This document shows positions 7,601 to 16,234 of a stretch of 64,000 nucleotides of DNA, piece by piece (position 1 is the first letter of the stretch; the number at the start of each line of letters is the position of its first letter). The notes under the pieces are model-generated. The model was not told the DNA's origin and ran no database searches. It saw only the letters and a list, made by a program, of their open reading frames with translations. The translations under genes were made by a program, and so were the position numbers. The DNA is from Pseudomonas sp. 8AS (GTDB lineage Bacteria; Pseudomonadota; Gammaproteobacteria; Pseudomonadales; Pseudomonadaceae): assembly GCF_902506505.1 (NCBI RefSeq), contig NZ_LR733406.1, positions 1,351,200 through 1,415,199 of the forward strand. The letters are read 5' to 3'.

Positions 7601-8731
7601 TCAGACTGCTTCCAGCAGGGTGGCAACGCCCTGGCCGCCGGCAATGCATTGGGTGGCAATGGCATAGCGGCCGCCCGTGCGTTGCAGCAGGCTGGCGGCC
7701 TTGCCGGTAATCCGTGCACCGGTTGCCCCGAGTGGGTGACCGAGGGCCAGGGCGCCGCCGTCGAGGTTGACCTTGGCCATGTCCAGCCCCAGTTCGCGCA
7801 CGCAGGCCAGCGACTGGCTGGCGAAGGCTTCGTTGATTTCCACCAGGTCAATGTCCTCGATGCGCAAGCCGGCGCGCTGCAGCACCTTGCGTGTCGCCAC
7901 CACCGGGCCCATGCCCATGATTTCCGGTGCGCAACCACCCACGGCCACTGCCTTGATGCGCGCCAAGATATTCAGGTGATGGCGACGGGCAAAGTGTTCA
8001 CTGCACACCAGCACGGCGGCACTACCGTCGGTGAGCGGTGACGCCGTGCCCGCGGTCACGCTGCCGCCAAATGCTGGTTTGAGCTGAGCCAGGGCCTCAA
8101 GGTGAGTGCCGGGGCGGATGCAGCCATCGGCCTCGACTATTCCTTCGGGCGTGCTGATGGCGACCAGTTCATCGCGAAACAGACCGCATTCACGAGCCGC
8201 AGTGGCTTTGGCGTGTGACTCGACGGCCATGGCGTCCTGGTCGTTGCGGCTGATGTTGAAGCGCTTGGCTACTTCCTCTGCCGTGTGCCCCATGCTCATG
8301 TAGACCTGTGCAAAGTCCTTGAACAGTGTGGGGTTGGGGGAGATGTTGAAGCCGCCCATGGGCACGCGCGTCATCGACTCGACCCCCGCGCAGAGAAAGG
8401 CCTCGCCGGCGCCGAGCATGATTTGTCCGGCTGCGAAATGCACGGCAGTCATCGACGAGCCGCAGAAGCGGTTGACCGTTGCCCCACCGAGGGTATCCGG
8501 GAAACCGGCGCGGAAGCTGGCAATGCGGGCGATATTCATGCCCTGTTCGGCTTCCGGGTAGGCACAGCCCATGATCACGTCTTCAATCTCCGCTGGATCG
8601 AGGTCGAGTTTGTCCACCAGACCGCGCAGGGTCTGAGCCGCGAGATCGTCCGGGCGGAGGTTGATCAGAGAGCCTTTCTTGGCGAAGTGAAATGGCGAGC
8701 GCGCAAAACCAGCGATGACGATGGATGACAT
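7601..8731 (-). CDS. acetyl-CoA C-acyltransferase (thiolase)
   Basis: The 376-residue thiolase carries the nucleophilic Cys90 in RFCGSSMTAVHFAAG, His332 in GGALALGHPLGATGAR and the second Cys362 in CIAGGQG. All catalytic residues are present. Thiolases cleave 3-ketoacyl-CoA with CoA or catalyse the reverse condensation. The start at 8731 was chosen because GAGGAA precedes it at good spacing; the open frame extends upstream but would run into the thioesterase. It follows the hotdog thioesterase by 44 bases on the same strand, so they form a likely two-gene operon under the 9362-9383 operator. Fatty-acid-like catabolism is inferred from context. Confidence 0.93.
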   Translation of the reverse strand: MSSIVIAGFARSPFHFAKKGSLINLRPDDLAAQTLRGLVDKLDLDPAEIEDVIMGCAYPEAEQGMNIARIASFRAGFPDTLGGATVNRFCGSSMTAVHFAAGQIMLGAGEAFLCAGVESMTRVPMGGFNISPNPTLFKDFAQVYMSMGHTAEEVAKRFNISRNDQDAMAVESHAKATAARECGLFRDELVAISTPEGIVEADGCIRPGTHLEALAQLKPAFGGSVTAGTASPLTDGSAAVLVCSEHFARRHHLNILARIKAVAVGGCAPEIMGMGPVVATRKVLQRAGLRIEDIDLVEINEAFASQSLACVRELGLDMAKVNLDGGALALGHPLGATGARITGKAASLLQRTGGRYAIATQCIAGGQGVATLLEAV

Positions 8732-8775
8732 GGTGTTGTTCCTCATGGCAATTGGCGGGAAAGACGAAACCGGTT

Positions 8776-9315
8776 TCAGCCGGGCATGTTGAGAATCAGG
8801 CAGGTGGTCGAACCGACGGCGTACAGGCGGTCGTCGACATCGTAGATGCGCCCTTCGGCCAGCGCAGTGCTGCGACCGACATGCACGATGCGACCTTCCG
8901 CGCGGATCGGCCCGACCGTGCTGCTGAGCGGGCGGATGTAGCTGACCCGCAAGTCGGTGGTGGTGTAGCCCTGGCCGCGCTGCAACTGGGTGTGAATGGC
9001 GCAGCCCATGCAGGAGTCGAGCAGGGTCGCGGCGTAGCCACCATGCACGCTGCCCAGCGGGTTGTAGTGGCGTGCATCGGGCGTGCCCTGGAAGACGAAG
9101 CGTCCGGATGACCATTCCAGCGGGATGAAGTCGAGCAGGTGGCCAAAGGGCGGGGAGGGCAGTTCGCCGCTGCCGATGCGGTCAAAGAACTCCTGCGGCA
9201 GCAGCGTGCTGACCTGCGCCAGGCTCATGCTGCCTGGGGCGCCGAGGCTGGCGCGCATGGCCTGTTCGGCGGCGCGCCAGGCGGCCAGTTTGTCGTCGCG
9301 GGATGGGCTGCTCAT
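8776..9315 (-). CDS. PaaI-family hotdog-fold acyl-CoA thioesterase
   Basis: The 179-residue protein has a hotdog domain over about the last 130 residues. It contains HYNPLGSVHGGYAATLLDSC, whose HGG segment is the PaaI/YbdB-type signature, and later TTDLRVSYIRPL and GRIVHVGR. PaaI-like enzymes hydrolyse acyl- or aryl-CoA thioesters in the cytoplasm. GGAGG lies seven bases before the ATG. It is the first gene of a minus-strand pair with the thiolase and is divergent from the MFS transporter across a 138-base region holding a perfect palindrome. Confidence 0.9.
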   Translation of the reverse strand: MSSPSRDDKLAAWRAAEQAMRASLGAPGSMSLAQVSTLLPQEFFDRIGSGELPSPPFGHLLDFIPLEWSSGRFVFQGTPDARHYNPLGSVHGGYAATLLDSCMGCAIHTQLQRGQGYTTTDLRVSYIRPLSSTVGPIRAEGRIVHVGRSTALAEGRIYDVDDRLYAVGSTTCLILNMPG

Positions 9316-9361
9316 GGTTGTGACCTCCGGGCGGGGTGGATCGATGGTGGGGCGTGGTGAT

Positions 9362-9383
9362 TTAAATTATGTGCATAATTTAA
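9362..9383. promoter_or_regulatory. palindromic operator between thioesterase and MFS genes, likely TetR site
   Basis: TTAAATTATG and CATAATTTAA form a perfect 10-base inverted repeat with a two-base spacer. It lies 47 bases before the thioesterase start and 71 bases before the MFS start, so one bound dimer could control both divergent transcripts. The core matches the site at 5967-5992. Confidence 0.7.
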
Positions 9384-9453
9384 TAGATCATATTATGGCT
9401 GAAATATAAATGCCTGGCGACCCGCGCCGGCTACCGCACACAGGGCGCAAACC

Positions 9454-10662
9454 ATGCACAGCTACCCATCTCCCTCGCGCAGGCTGCTGTTGATCCTGAT
9501 TGCCTTGACCGCCCTGGGGGAGATCTCCACCCAGCTGATCATTCCCAGCCTGGGGGCCATCGAGCTGGTCATGGCGGCGCAGCCGGGCAGCAGCCTGTTG
9601 GCGCTGTCGGCCTTTGTCGCGGCGTTTGGCCTGGGGCAACTGCTGCTTGGCCCGTTGTCTGACCGCCTTGGCCGGCGGCCGGTGCTGCTTGCCGGGCTGC
9701 TGGTGTACCTGCTGGCCACCCTGTGGATGCTGCTGGCCAGCAGCATGGGCGAGTTTGTCGCCGCCCGCGTCCTGCAGGGCGTGGGGGCCTGTGCGGCTCT
9801 GGTGCTGGCGCGCGCCATCGTGCGCGATGTGTGGCAGGAGCAAGCCGGTCCGGCTTTGGCGCTGACGGTGATCGGCATGCTCTGCGCCATTGTCCTGTCG
9901 CCGATGATTGGCGGGGTGCTGACGCTGTATGGCGGCTGGCACGCGCCGATTCTGCTGGCCCTGCTGATCGGCTCGGGCGTGCTGCTGGCGGTGTTGCGCG
10001 GCTACCGCGAAAGCAACCCGAACCTCGACCCGCAGGCCGGACAGTTGCGCGGGCTGCTCGGCAACTACCGAGATTTGCTGCGCGCCGCCTCGTTTCGCGC
10101 CTTTGCCCTGACCCTGGCTGGCACCTACGGCGCGATGTTCGCGGTGATCGCCGGTTCTTCGGCGGTGTATATCGGCCTGTTGCAGCTAAGCCCGGCGCAG
10201 TACGGGGTGACCTTTGCCGCGATCGTTCCGGCGCTGATCGCCGGTGCCTTGTTCACCCAGCGCATGATCCTGCGCCTGGGCCCGCAGAAAATCGTCGGCA
10301 TCGGTGTGGCGCTGGTTCTGGCGGGGGCCATCGCCACGCTGCTGGTGTACCGCCTGGCCGGTTTGTCCGTACTCGGCCTGTCGTTGCCGCAAGTGCTGGT
10401 GACTTTGGGCGGCGGCATGCTGCTGCCGGCTGCGGTGGCCGGCGCGGTGATTCCCAATGCCCATCGCGCCGGTTTGGCCGCCGGCTTCATGGGCTTTGCG
10501 CAGATGGCCGGGGCCACCTGCAGCGGCCTGCTGCTCAGCCTGCTGGCGGATGGCAGCGCTTGGCCTATGGTGTTGCTGAATACTCTTTTCGCCGTGGCGG
10601 CGTTCGCTGCCTTCCACCTGCTGCGCCCGCGGCCGCTGGCGAGCACCGCGCTGGCCCGCTAA
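9454..10662 (+). CDS. Bcr/CflA-type major facilitator superfamily drug exporter
   Basis: This 402-residue protein has about 12 hydrophobic segments. The MFS loop 2-3 motif appears as GPLSDRLGRRPVLLAG near residue 65. The N-terminus (ALGEISTQLIIPSLGAIE) is typical of Bcr/CflA-like proton-driven exporters of the inner membrane. It is divergent from the thioesterase-thiolase pair and shares the operator-like palindrome, which hints that it exports the compound sensed by the TetR regulator or an intermediate. No strong RBS is visible at the chosen ATG. Lpd follows 35 bases downstream. Confidence 0.88.
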   Translation: MHSYPSPSRRLLLILIALTALGEISTQLIIPSLGAIELVMAAQPGSSLLALSAFVAAFGLGQLLLGPLSDRLGRRPVLLAGLLVYLLATLWMLLASSMGEFVAARVLQGVGACAALVLARAIVRDVWQEQAGPALALTVIGMLCAIVLSPMIGGVLTLYGGWHAPILLALLIGSGVLLAVLRGYRESNPNLDPQAGQLRGLLGNYRDLLRAASFRAFALTLAGTYGAMFAVIAGSSAVYIGLLQLSPAQYGVTFAAIVPALIAGALFTQRMILRLGPQKIVGIGVALVLAGAIATLLVYRLAGLSVLGLSLPQVLVTLGGGMLLPAAVAGAVIPNAHRAGLAAGFMGFAQMAGATCSGLLLSLLADGSAWPMVLLNTLFAVAAFAAFHLLRPRPLASTALAR

Positions 10663-10697
10663 CCCTGACAGTCTGTGTCATCCAGAGGAGCGACTGC

Positions 10698-12098
10698 ATG
10701 AGCAACTATGACGTGCTGATCATTGGCGGCGGGCCCGGTGGCTACAACGCGGCGATTCGTGCCGGGCAGCTGGGTCTCAAGGTCGCCTGCATCGAGGGCC
10801 GCGAGACCCTTGGCGGCACCTGCCTGAATGTCGGCTGCATGCCGTCGAAGGCCTTGCTGCATGCCTCGGAACTGTATGAAGCGGCGACCAGCGGCGAGCT
10901 GAACAACCTCGGTATCGAGGTCAAGCCGACGCTCAATCTGGCGCAGATGATGAAGCAGAAGGATGAAAGCGTGACCGCCCTGACCAAGGGCATCGAGTTT
11001 CTGTTTCGCAAGAACAAGGTCGAGTGGATCAAGGGCTGGGGCCGCCTGAACGGGCCGGGCAAGGTCACGGTAACCCTCGCCGATGGCGGCGTGCGCGAGC
11101 TTACGGCCAAGGACATCGTGATCGCCACCGGCTCGGAGCCGACGCCACTGCCTGGGGTGACGATCGATAACCAGCGCATTCTCGACTCCACCGGCGCGCT
11201 GGCCCTGGCCAAGGTGCCCAAGCACCTGGTGGTGATCGGTGCCGGGGTGATCGGCCTGGAACTGGGCTCGGTGTGGCGGCGCTTGGGCAGCGAAGTGACG
11301 GTGGTGGAGTACCTCGAGCGCATTTGTCCGGGCCTGGATGACGAAACCGCCAAGACCCTGCAACGCACCCTGAGCAAGCAGGGCATGCGCTTCAAGCTGG
11401 CAACCAAGGTCAGCGCCGCCAAGGCCACGGCCAAAGACGTGACCCTTGACCTGCAGCCGGCTGCAGGTGGCGAGAGTGAGCAACTACAGGCCGACTATGT
11501 GCTGGTGGCCATTGGCCGCAGGCCTTATACCGCCGGCCTCGGCCTGGAAACCGTCGGCCTGGCCACCGACAAGCGCGGCATGCTGGAAAACCAGCAGCAC
11601 CGCAGCAGCGTGCCGGGGATCTGGATTATCGGCGACGTCACCTCCGGGCCGATGCTCGCGCACAAGGCCGAAGATGAAGCCATCGCCTGTATCGAACGGA
11701 TTGCCGGGCATGCCGCCGAGGTCAATTACGAGGCGATTCCCGGGGTCATCTACACCAAGCCGGAAGTCGCCAGCGTGGGCAAGACCGAGGAGCAGCTGAA
11801 GGCCGCAGGGCGTACCTACAAGGTCGGCAAGTTCCCCTTCACCGCCAACAGCCGGGCGAAGATCAACCACGAGGCCGAAGGTTTCGTCAAAGTGCTGGCC
11901 GATGAGCGCACCGACCAGATTCTCGGCGTGCACATCATCGGCCCCAGTGCCGGAGAGCTGATCGGCGAGTACTGCGTGGCCCTGGAGTTCAGCGCCTCGG
12001 CCGAAGACATCGCGCTGATCTGCCACCCGCACCCGACCCGCTCCGAGGCCCTGCGCCAGGCGGCGATGAGTGTGCATGGCCGGACCATGCAGGCGTGA
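10698..12098 (+). CDS. lpd: dihydrolipoyl dehydrogenase
   Basis: The 466-residue flavoprotein has an FAD-binding GGGPGGYNAAIRAGQLG at 10-26, the redox-active disulfide Cys42/Cys47 in GGTCLNVGCMPSK, a NAD-binding GAGVIGLELG segment and the C-terminal His-Glu pair in CHPHPTRSEAL. These mark an E3 subunit of 2-oxoacid dehydrogenase or glycine cleavage complexes. No E1 or E2 gene is nearby, so it is a stand-alone paralogue like lpd3 of P. aeruginosa. The ATG at 10698 follows AGAGGAG at good spacing. It is only 35 bases past the MFS gene and convergent with the HAD gene. Confidence 0.93.
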   Translation: MSNYDVLIIGGGPGGYNAAIRAGQLGLKVACIEGRETLGGTCLNVGCMPSKALLHASELYEAATSGELNNLGIEVKPTLNLAQMMKQKDESVTALTKGIEFLFRKNKVEWIKGWGRLNGPGKVTVTLADGGVRELTAKDIVIATGSEPTPLPGVTIDNQRILDSTGALALAKVPKHLVVIGAGVIGLELGSVWRRLGSEVTVVEYLERICPGLDDETAKTLQRTLSKQGMRFKLATKVSAAKATAKDVTLDLQPAAGGESEQLQADYVLVAIGRRPYTAGLGLETVGLATDKRGMLENQQHRSSVPGIWIIGDVTSGPMLAHKAEDEAIACIERIAGHAAEVNYEAIPGVIYTKPEVASVGKTEEQLKAAGRTYKVGKFPFTANSRAKINHEAEGFVKVLADERTDQILGVHIIGPSAGELIGEYCVALEFSASAEDIALICHPHPTRSEALRQAAMSVHGRTMQA

Positions 12099-12104
12099 GG
12101 GCTT

Positions 12105-12758
12105 TCAGCGCCAGCTAAGAACCGGCCAGCCAGCCTGCTCGGCGTGCTGCAGCAGGGTGGGGTCGGGGTTGACCACATGGGGCTTGTCGACCTGCTGCAG
12201 CAGCGGCAGGTCGTTGCGCGAGTCGGAATAGAAGTAGGCGCCGGCCAGGCTTTCCCCTTGTTCTGCCAGCCAGGCTTGCAGGCGCAGCACCTTGCCTTCG
12301 CGGTAGGTCAGCACGCCGCGGGTCTTGCCGCTGTAATGGCCGTGCTGCTGCTCCAGGTCGATGGCCAGCACTTCCGCGATGCCCAGGCGCTCGGCGATGG
12401 CGCTGACCAGGAAATGTGCCGAAGCGGAGATCACCAGCAGGCGGTCGCCGGCGGCGCGGTGGCGGGCCAGGCAGCGCATGGCGTCGCTGTAGATGATCGG
12501 CTCGATGACGTCCTCGACGAAGGGGCCGACGACGAACTCGACTTCCTCCTGGGTGCGCCCCACCAGCGGCGACAGGGTGTAGGCCATGTAGTCCTCCATG
12601 GCCAGCTCGCCCCGGGAATAGAGGGCCATCAGCTCCTGCTCGCGGGGCAGGAAGCTGTCTGCATCGACCCACTGGATGGCAGCCATGTGGCCGGCCCACA
12701 GCGAGGCGCAGTCGCCGTCGATCAGGGTTTCGTCGAGATCGAAGATTGCCAGGGCCAT
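12105..12758 (-). CDS. HAD-superfamily phosphatase (subfamily IB, SerB-like)
   Basis: The 217-residue protein has the HAD motif I FDLDETLIDGD (Asp7 nucleophile, Asp9), motif II in LLVISAS, and the motif III/IV region YFYSDSRNDLPLL. The helical cap between motifs I and II places it in the IB group with phosphoserine and phosphocholine-type phosphatases. The ATG shares its A with the stop of the ABC ATPase gene (TGATG), so it is translationally coupled and the last gene of the importer operon. It probably dephosphorylates the imported substrate or its product. The substrate is not determined by sequence. Confidence 0.88.
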   Translation of the reverse strand: MALAIFDLDETLIDGDCASLWAGHMAAIQWVDADSFLPREQELMALYSRGELAMEDYMAYTLSPLVGRTQEEVEFVVGPFVEDVIEPIIYSDAMRCLARHRAAGDRLLVISASAHFLVSAIAERLGIAEVLAIDLEQQHGHYSGKTRGVLTYREGKVLRLQAWLAEQGESLAGAYFYSDSRNDLPLLQQVDKPHVVNPDPTLLQHAEQAGWPVLSWR

Positions 12759-13747
12759 CAGGCCACCTCCCGGATTGCCTGTTCGTCGATGGTCAGGCCG
12801 ATGCACTGGCCCTTGCCGATCAGGTCGCCTTCGCGGCGGTTGAGTACGTCGACCACCAGCTGCACGCCGTTGGCTTGTACGCGGTAGCGGATGACGTTGC
12901 CGAGCAGGCTATGGCCGAGGATTTCCGCGGCGATGGCGCCGCTGTGGTGCAGCTTGATGGCTTCCGGGCGGATGGCGATGCGGCTGCTGACCGGGCGCAG
13001 CAGTAGGCGGCTGGCGGTTGGCGCATCGAGCAGGTTGTAGTTGCCGATGAAACCGGCGGCGAAGGCATCCACAGGGGCGGTGTAGAGGGTTTCGGCGGAG
13101 CCGCTCTGGACTATCTTGCCGGCGTTCATCAGGAAGATGCGGTCGCTCAGGGTCAGCGCCTCTTCCTGGTCGTGGGTGACGAAGATGGTGGTCAGCCCGA
13201 GCTCCTGCTGGATGCCGCGGATCTGCTCGCGCAGGTGCTTGCGGATGCGTGCATCCAGTGCCGACAGCGGCTCGTCGAGCAGCAGCAGGCGTGGGCGGGT
13301 GACCAGCGAACGGGCCAGGGCCACGCGCTGGCACTGGCCGCCGGACAGCTGGTGCGGGTAGCGGCTGGCGAAGTCGCCCAGCTCGACCATGGCCAGGGCT
13401 TCCTGCACGCGCTGGGCGCTCTCTTCCTTGCCGACCTTGTGCATGCGCAGGCCGAAGGCGACGTTCTGCGCCACGCTCATGTTGGGGAACAGCGCGTAGC
13501 TCTGGAACACCATGCCGATGTCGCGCTTCTGCGGCGACAGCGGCACCAGGTCCTGGCCATCGAGGAGGATCTGCCCGCCGTCCACCTCGGTGAGGCCGGC
13601 GATGCAGCGCAGCAGGGTGGATTTGCCGCAGCCGGACGGGCCGAGCAGGGTGACGAACTCGCCCTGGGCGATTTCGCAGTTGATGTCGCTGAAGATCGAG
13701 GTGGCGCCGTAGCTTTTGTGCAGGCCGCGGATGCTCAGGTAACTCAT
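12758..13747 (-). CDS. ABC transporter ATP-binding protein (PotA/FbpC type)
   Basis: The 329-residue ATPase has Walker A GPSGCGKST at 36-44, the Q-loop, the signature LSGGQCQR at about 134 and Walker B LLLLDEPLSALD. A C-terminal regulatory extension of about 90 residues follows, as in the spermidine/iron/2-aminoethylphosphonate importer class. It overlaps the permease gene upstream by four bases (ATGA) and the HAD gene downstream by one base. It energises uptake through the two permeases encoded next to it. Confidence 0.93.
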   Translation of the reverse strand: MSYLSIRGLHKSYGATSIFSDINCEIAQGEFVTLLGPSGCGKSTLLRCIAGLTEVDGGQILLDGQDLVPLSPQKRDIGMVFQSYALFPNMSVAQNVAFGLRMHKVGKEESAQRVQEALAMVELGDFASRYPHQLSGGQCQRVALARSLVTRPRLLLLDEPLSALDARIRKHLREQIRGIQQELGLTTIFVTHDQEEALTLSDRIFLMNAGKIVQSGSAETLYTAPVDAFAAGFIGNYNLLDAPTASRLLLRPVSSRIAIRPEAIKLHHSGAIAAEILGHSLLGNVIRYRVQANGVQLVVDVLNRREGDLIGKGQCIGLTIDEQAIREVA

Positions 13748-14541
13748 GGTCTGTCCTTATTCAGGCGATTGGCCGCCCAGGTGAAGATCAGCACGAAGAA
13801 GAAGTAGGAAATCACCAACGCGCTGTTGAAGTGGCCGCTGCTGTTTCTCATGTTGTTCAGGTAAACCTGCAGGGTCTCGTAGCGGGTGCCGACCAGCAGG
13901 TTGGCGAACACGAACTCGCCGAACAGGAAGCTGAAGGAGAGGAACAGCGACACCATCAGGCCCTTGCGCAGGTTCGGCAGCACCACCAGGAAGGCGGCCT
14001 GCCAGGTGTTGGCGCCGAGCAGCTGGGCGGCGTCCATCAGGTCGCGCAGGTTGATCGCCTGCAGGTTGTTGGTGATCGCCCGGTACATGAACGGCAGGGC
14101 CACGGTGAAGTAGCAGCCGATCAGGATCCACGGCGTGCCGACCATCGCCAGCGGCCCGGAGCCGTAGACCTGCAGCAGGCCGACCGAGGACACCACCGGC
14201 GGCACGGCGAACGGCAGCAGGATGAGGATGTTCATCAGCCCGTCGAGCTTGGGGAAGTGATAATGCACCACGAACAGCAGCGGCAGGATCAGCACCGTGG
14301 CCAGCAACAGGGAACCGAAGCACACCAGCAGCGACTGGCCGAAGGCGGCGAGGAAACGCGGGTCGCTCCACAGCGCCAGGTACCACTTGAAGGTCAGGCC
14401 GGACGGCAGGATGGTCGCCGACCAGCTGGTGGACAGCGAGTAGAGCAGGGTGCCGGCCAGCGGCAGCAGCAGGATCAGGAACAGCAGCCAGACCACCGTG
14501 CGGTGGTAGAGGGCGGCCGGCTTTGCATCAGCGCGCGACAT
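13744..14541 (-). CDS. ABC transporter permease (second of pair)
   Basis: The 265-residue inner-membrane protein has about six hydrophobic segments. The binding-protein-dependent transport EAA loop appears as RDLMDAAQLLGANTWQAAFL near residue 165, where it contacts the ATPase. It resembles the PotC/PhnV-type subunit. The start overlaps the end of the first permease gene by 14 bases, which indicates a tightly packed operon. Confidence 0.9.
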   Translation of the reverse strand: MSRADAKPAALYHRTVVWLLFLILLLPLAGTLLYSLSTSWSATILPSGLTFKWYLALWSDPRFLAAFGQSLLVCFGSLLLATVLILPLLFVVHYHFPKLDGLMNILILLPFAVPPVVSSVGLLQVYGSGPLAMVGTPWILIGCYFTVALPFMYRAITNNLQAINLRDLMDAAQLLGANTWQAAFLVVLPNLRKGLMVSLFLSFSFLFGEFVFANLLVGTRYETLQVYLNNMRNSSGHFNSALVISYFFFVLIFTWAANRLNKDRP

Positions 14542-15373
14542 GGTAGCTCCTCTTCAGCAGCCACTGGTGCACGGCGGTGATCACCACCATCAGGCCCACC
14601 AGCACCATCGCCAGGGCGCTGGCCATGTCCGGGTTGAGGCTGATATCGCCGGCGACCATGGCGGCGATGCGGATCGGCAGCACGTTGAAGTTGCCGGTGG
14701 TCAGCGCATACACCGTGGCGTAGGCGCCCAACGCATTGGCCAGCAGGATGACGAAGGTGCCGAGCAGCGCCGGGGTCAGCACCGGCAGGCCGATATGCCG
14801 CCAGAAGTCCCAGGTGCCGGCGCCGAGCAGGGCGGCGGACTCGCGCCAGTCCTCGCGCAGGGCGTCGAAGGCGGGGTAGAGCAGCAGCACGCCGAGGGGA
14901 ATCTGGAAGTAGGTGTAGAGCACGATCAGCCCGGTCTTGGAGTACAGGTTGAAGTCTTCGATGATCCCGGCCTGCTTGAGCAGCAGGGTCAGTGCGCCGT
15001 TGAAGCCGAGGATGATGATGAAGGCGAAGGCCAGCGGTACCCCGGCGAAGTTGCTGGTCATGTTGGAGAAGGCCATGACGAAGTCGCGCAGTTTGGAGTC
15101 GACCTGGCGCAGCGAGTAGCTGCCGAGCACGGCGATGACGATGCCGAACAGGCTGGACCAGAAGGCGATCTGCAGGCTGTGCTTGATCGCCTGCAGGTAG
15201 AACTTGGAGCCGAAGATCTTCTCGTAGTTGCCCAGGCCCCAGGCGTCGCCGACGTTCAGGCTGTGCACCGCGACCCACAGCAGCGGGGCAATCTGGAAGG
15301 CGATGAAGAAGATCGCAAAGGGCAGCAGGCATAGCAGCGCCAGCCATTTGCCGCGGGGTTTGCTTGCCGTCAC
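14528..15373 (-). CDS. ABC transporter permease (first of pair)
   Basis: I place the start at a GTG (15373) that overlaps the preceding TGA as GTGA, with AAGGAA upstream. This gives 281 residues; longer starts would sit inside the preceding gene. About six membrane segments are visible. The EAA loop is DWRESAALLGAGTWDFWRHI. The type is PotB/PhnU-like. It forms the membrane channel with the second permease. Confidence 0.88.
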   Translation of the reverse strand: MTASKPRGKWLALLCLLPFAIFFIAFQIAPLLWVAVHSLNVGDAWGLGNYEKIFGSKFYLQAIKHSLQIAFWSSLFGIVIAVLGSYSLRQVDSKLRDFVMAFSNMTSNFAGVPLAFAFIIILGFNGALTLLLKQAGIIEDFNLYSKTGLIVLYTYFQIPLGVLLLYPAFDALREDWRESAALLGAGTWDFWRHIGLPVLTPALLGTFVILLANALGAYATVYALTTGNFNVLPIRIAAMVAGDISLNPDMASALAMVLVGLMVVITAVHQWLLKRSYHVAR

Positions 15374-16176
15374 TTGAGCAGTTCCTTGCACAGCGGTTTG
15401 TCGTGGCTGGCGCCGAGCAGGGCGCAGATGGTGCCGCACAGCTCGGTCTGCTGCGGCAGCGCGCTGGCATCCAGGCTGAAGGCGCTGCCGGCGACGAACA
15501 GCGGTACTTCGCGTTCTTCCGCCAGCAGACCGTTGTGCGAGTGGTCGTTGTTCATGCCGTGGTCGGCGGTGACCAGCACCTGGTAGCCGGCATCCAGCCA
15601 GCGCTGCAGGTATTCGGCCAGGAGGATGTCGGCGCGGCGCGCGCTGTTGCGGTATTGCGCCGAGTCCAGGCCATGCTTGTGGCCGGCGTCGTCGATATTC
15701 ATCGGATGCACCAGGAGGAAGTTCGGCTGGTGCTGTACGCGCAGGTGCTCGGCATCGGCGAACAGGTGCGAGTCCGGGTAGTGGTCGGCGTAATAGAAGT
15801 GGCCATGCTGGATCGGCAGGGTGCTGTCGCTGGTGTGGCGGTCGCGGGCCGCATCGAAGGGCGCGCGGTTATACAGCTCGCTGATCCAGTGATAGGCCGC
15901 GGCGGCGGTGGTCAGGCCAGCTTCGCGGGCGTAGTGGAAGATGCTGCGCTGGTTGGACAGGCGCACCACTTCGTTGTGCACGATGCCGCTGAGGATGGGC
16001 GGCACGCCGGTCATCAGGCATTCGTAGAGCGGGCGCGACAGCGCGGGCAGCTCGCATTCGAGCTTGTACAGCGCGGCGCGGCCAGCGCCGCAGTAGGCCT
16101 GCAGATGGCCCAGCGCATGCCGTGCCACCTCGTAGTTCAGGCCATCCAGTAGCACCAGGATGACGTTGTGTTTCAT
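15370..16176 (-). CDS. alkaline phosphatase superfamily hydrolase (NPP/phosphonoacetate hydrolase-like), cytoplasmic
   Basis: The 268-residue protein starts MKHNVILVLLDGLNYE with no signal peptide, so it acts inside the cell. Metal-binding motifs of the superfamily are visible: Asp11 in LLDG, an Asp/His pair in NIDDAGHKHG, and TADHGMN. The nucleophile position appears as Ser47 in PALSRPLYECLMTGVPP, where nucleotide pyrophosphatases usually have Thr followed by Pro-Asn. It is short compared with phosphonoacetate hydrolase (about 400 residues). It sits between the binding protein and permease genes of an importer, so it likely hydrolyses the imported phospho-compound. Confidence 0.82.
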   Translation of the reverse strand: MKHNVILVLLDGLNYEVARHALGHLQAYCGAGRAALYKLECELPALSRPLYECLMTGVPPILSGIVHNEVVRLSNQRSIFHYAREAGLTTAAAAYHWISELYNRAPFDAARDRHTSDSTLPIQHGHFYYADHYPDSHLFADAEHLRVQHQPNFLLVHPMNIDDAGHKHGLDSAQYRNSARRADILLAEYLQRWLDAGYQVLVTADHGMNNDHSHNGLLAEEREVPLFVAGSAFSLDASALPQQTELCGTICALLGASHDKPLCKELLK

Positions 16177-16194
16177 CGAGCGATTTCCTTGAGC

Positions 16195-16225
16195 AAAAAC
16201 ACGGCCCGGCGAGTGCCGGGCCGTG
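16195..16225 (-). terminator. intra-operon terminator/attenuator after the binding-protein gene
   Basis: An 11-base perfect stem (16200-16210 with 16215-16225) and a GAGT loop are followed on the minus strand by GTTTTTG. It lies between the binding-protein gene and the rest of the operon, where partial termination would keep the binding protein in excess. Confidence 0.8.
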
Positions 16226-16234
16226 GGCGAACGC

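Noticed and set aside
8732..9115. N-terminal extension of the thiolase frame
   Set aside because: It overlaps the thioesterase gene in another frame, and GAGGAA supports the start at 8731.
9723..10697. N-terminal extension of the lpd frame through the MFS gene
   Set aside because: The translation is a shadow of the MFS transporter. The lpd protein begins cleanly at 10698 behind AGAGGAG.
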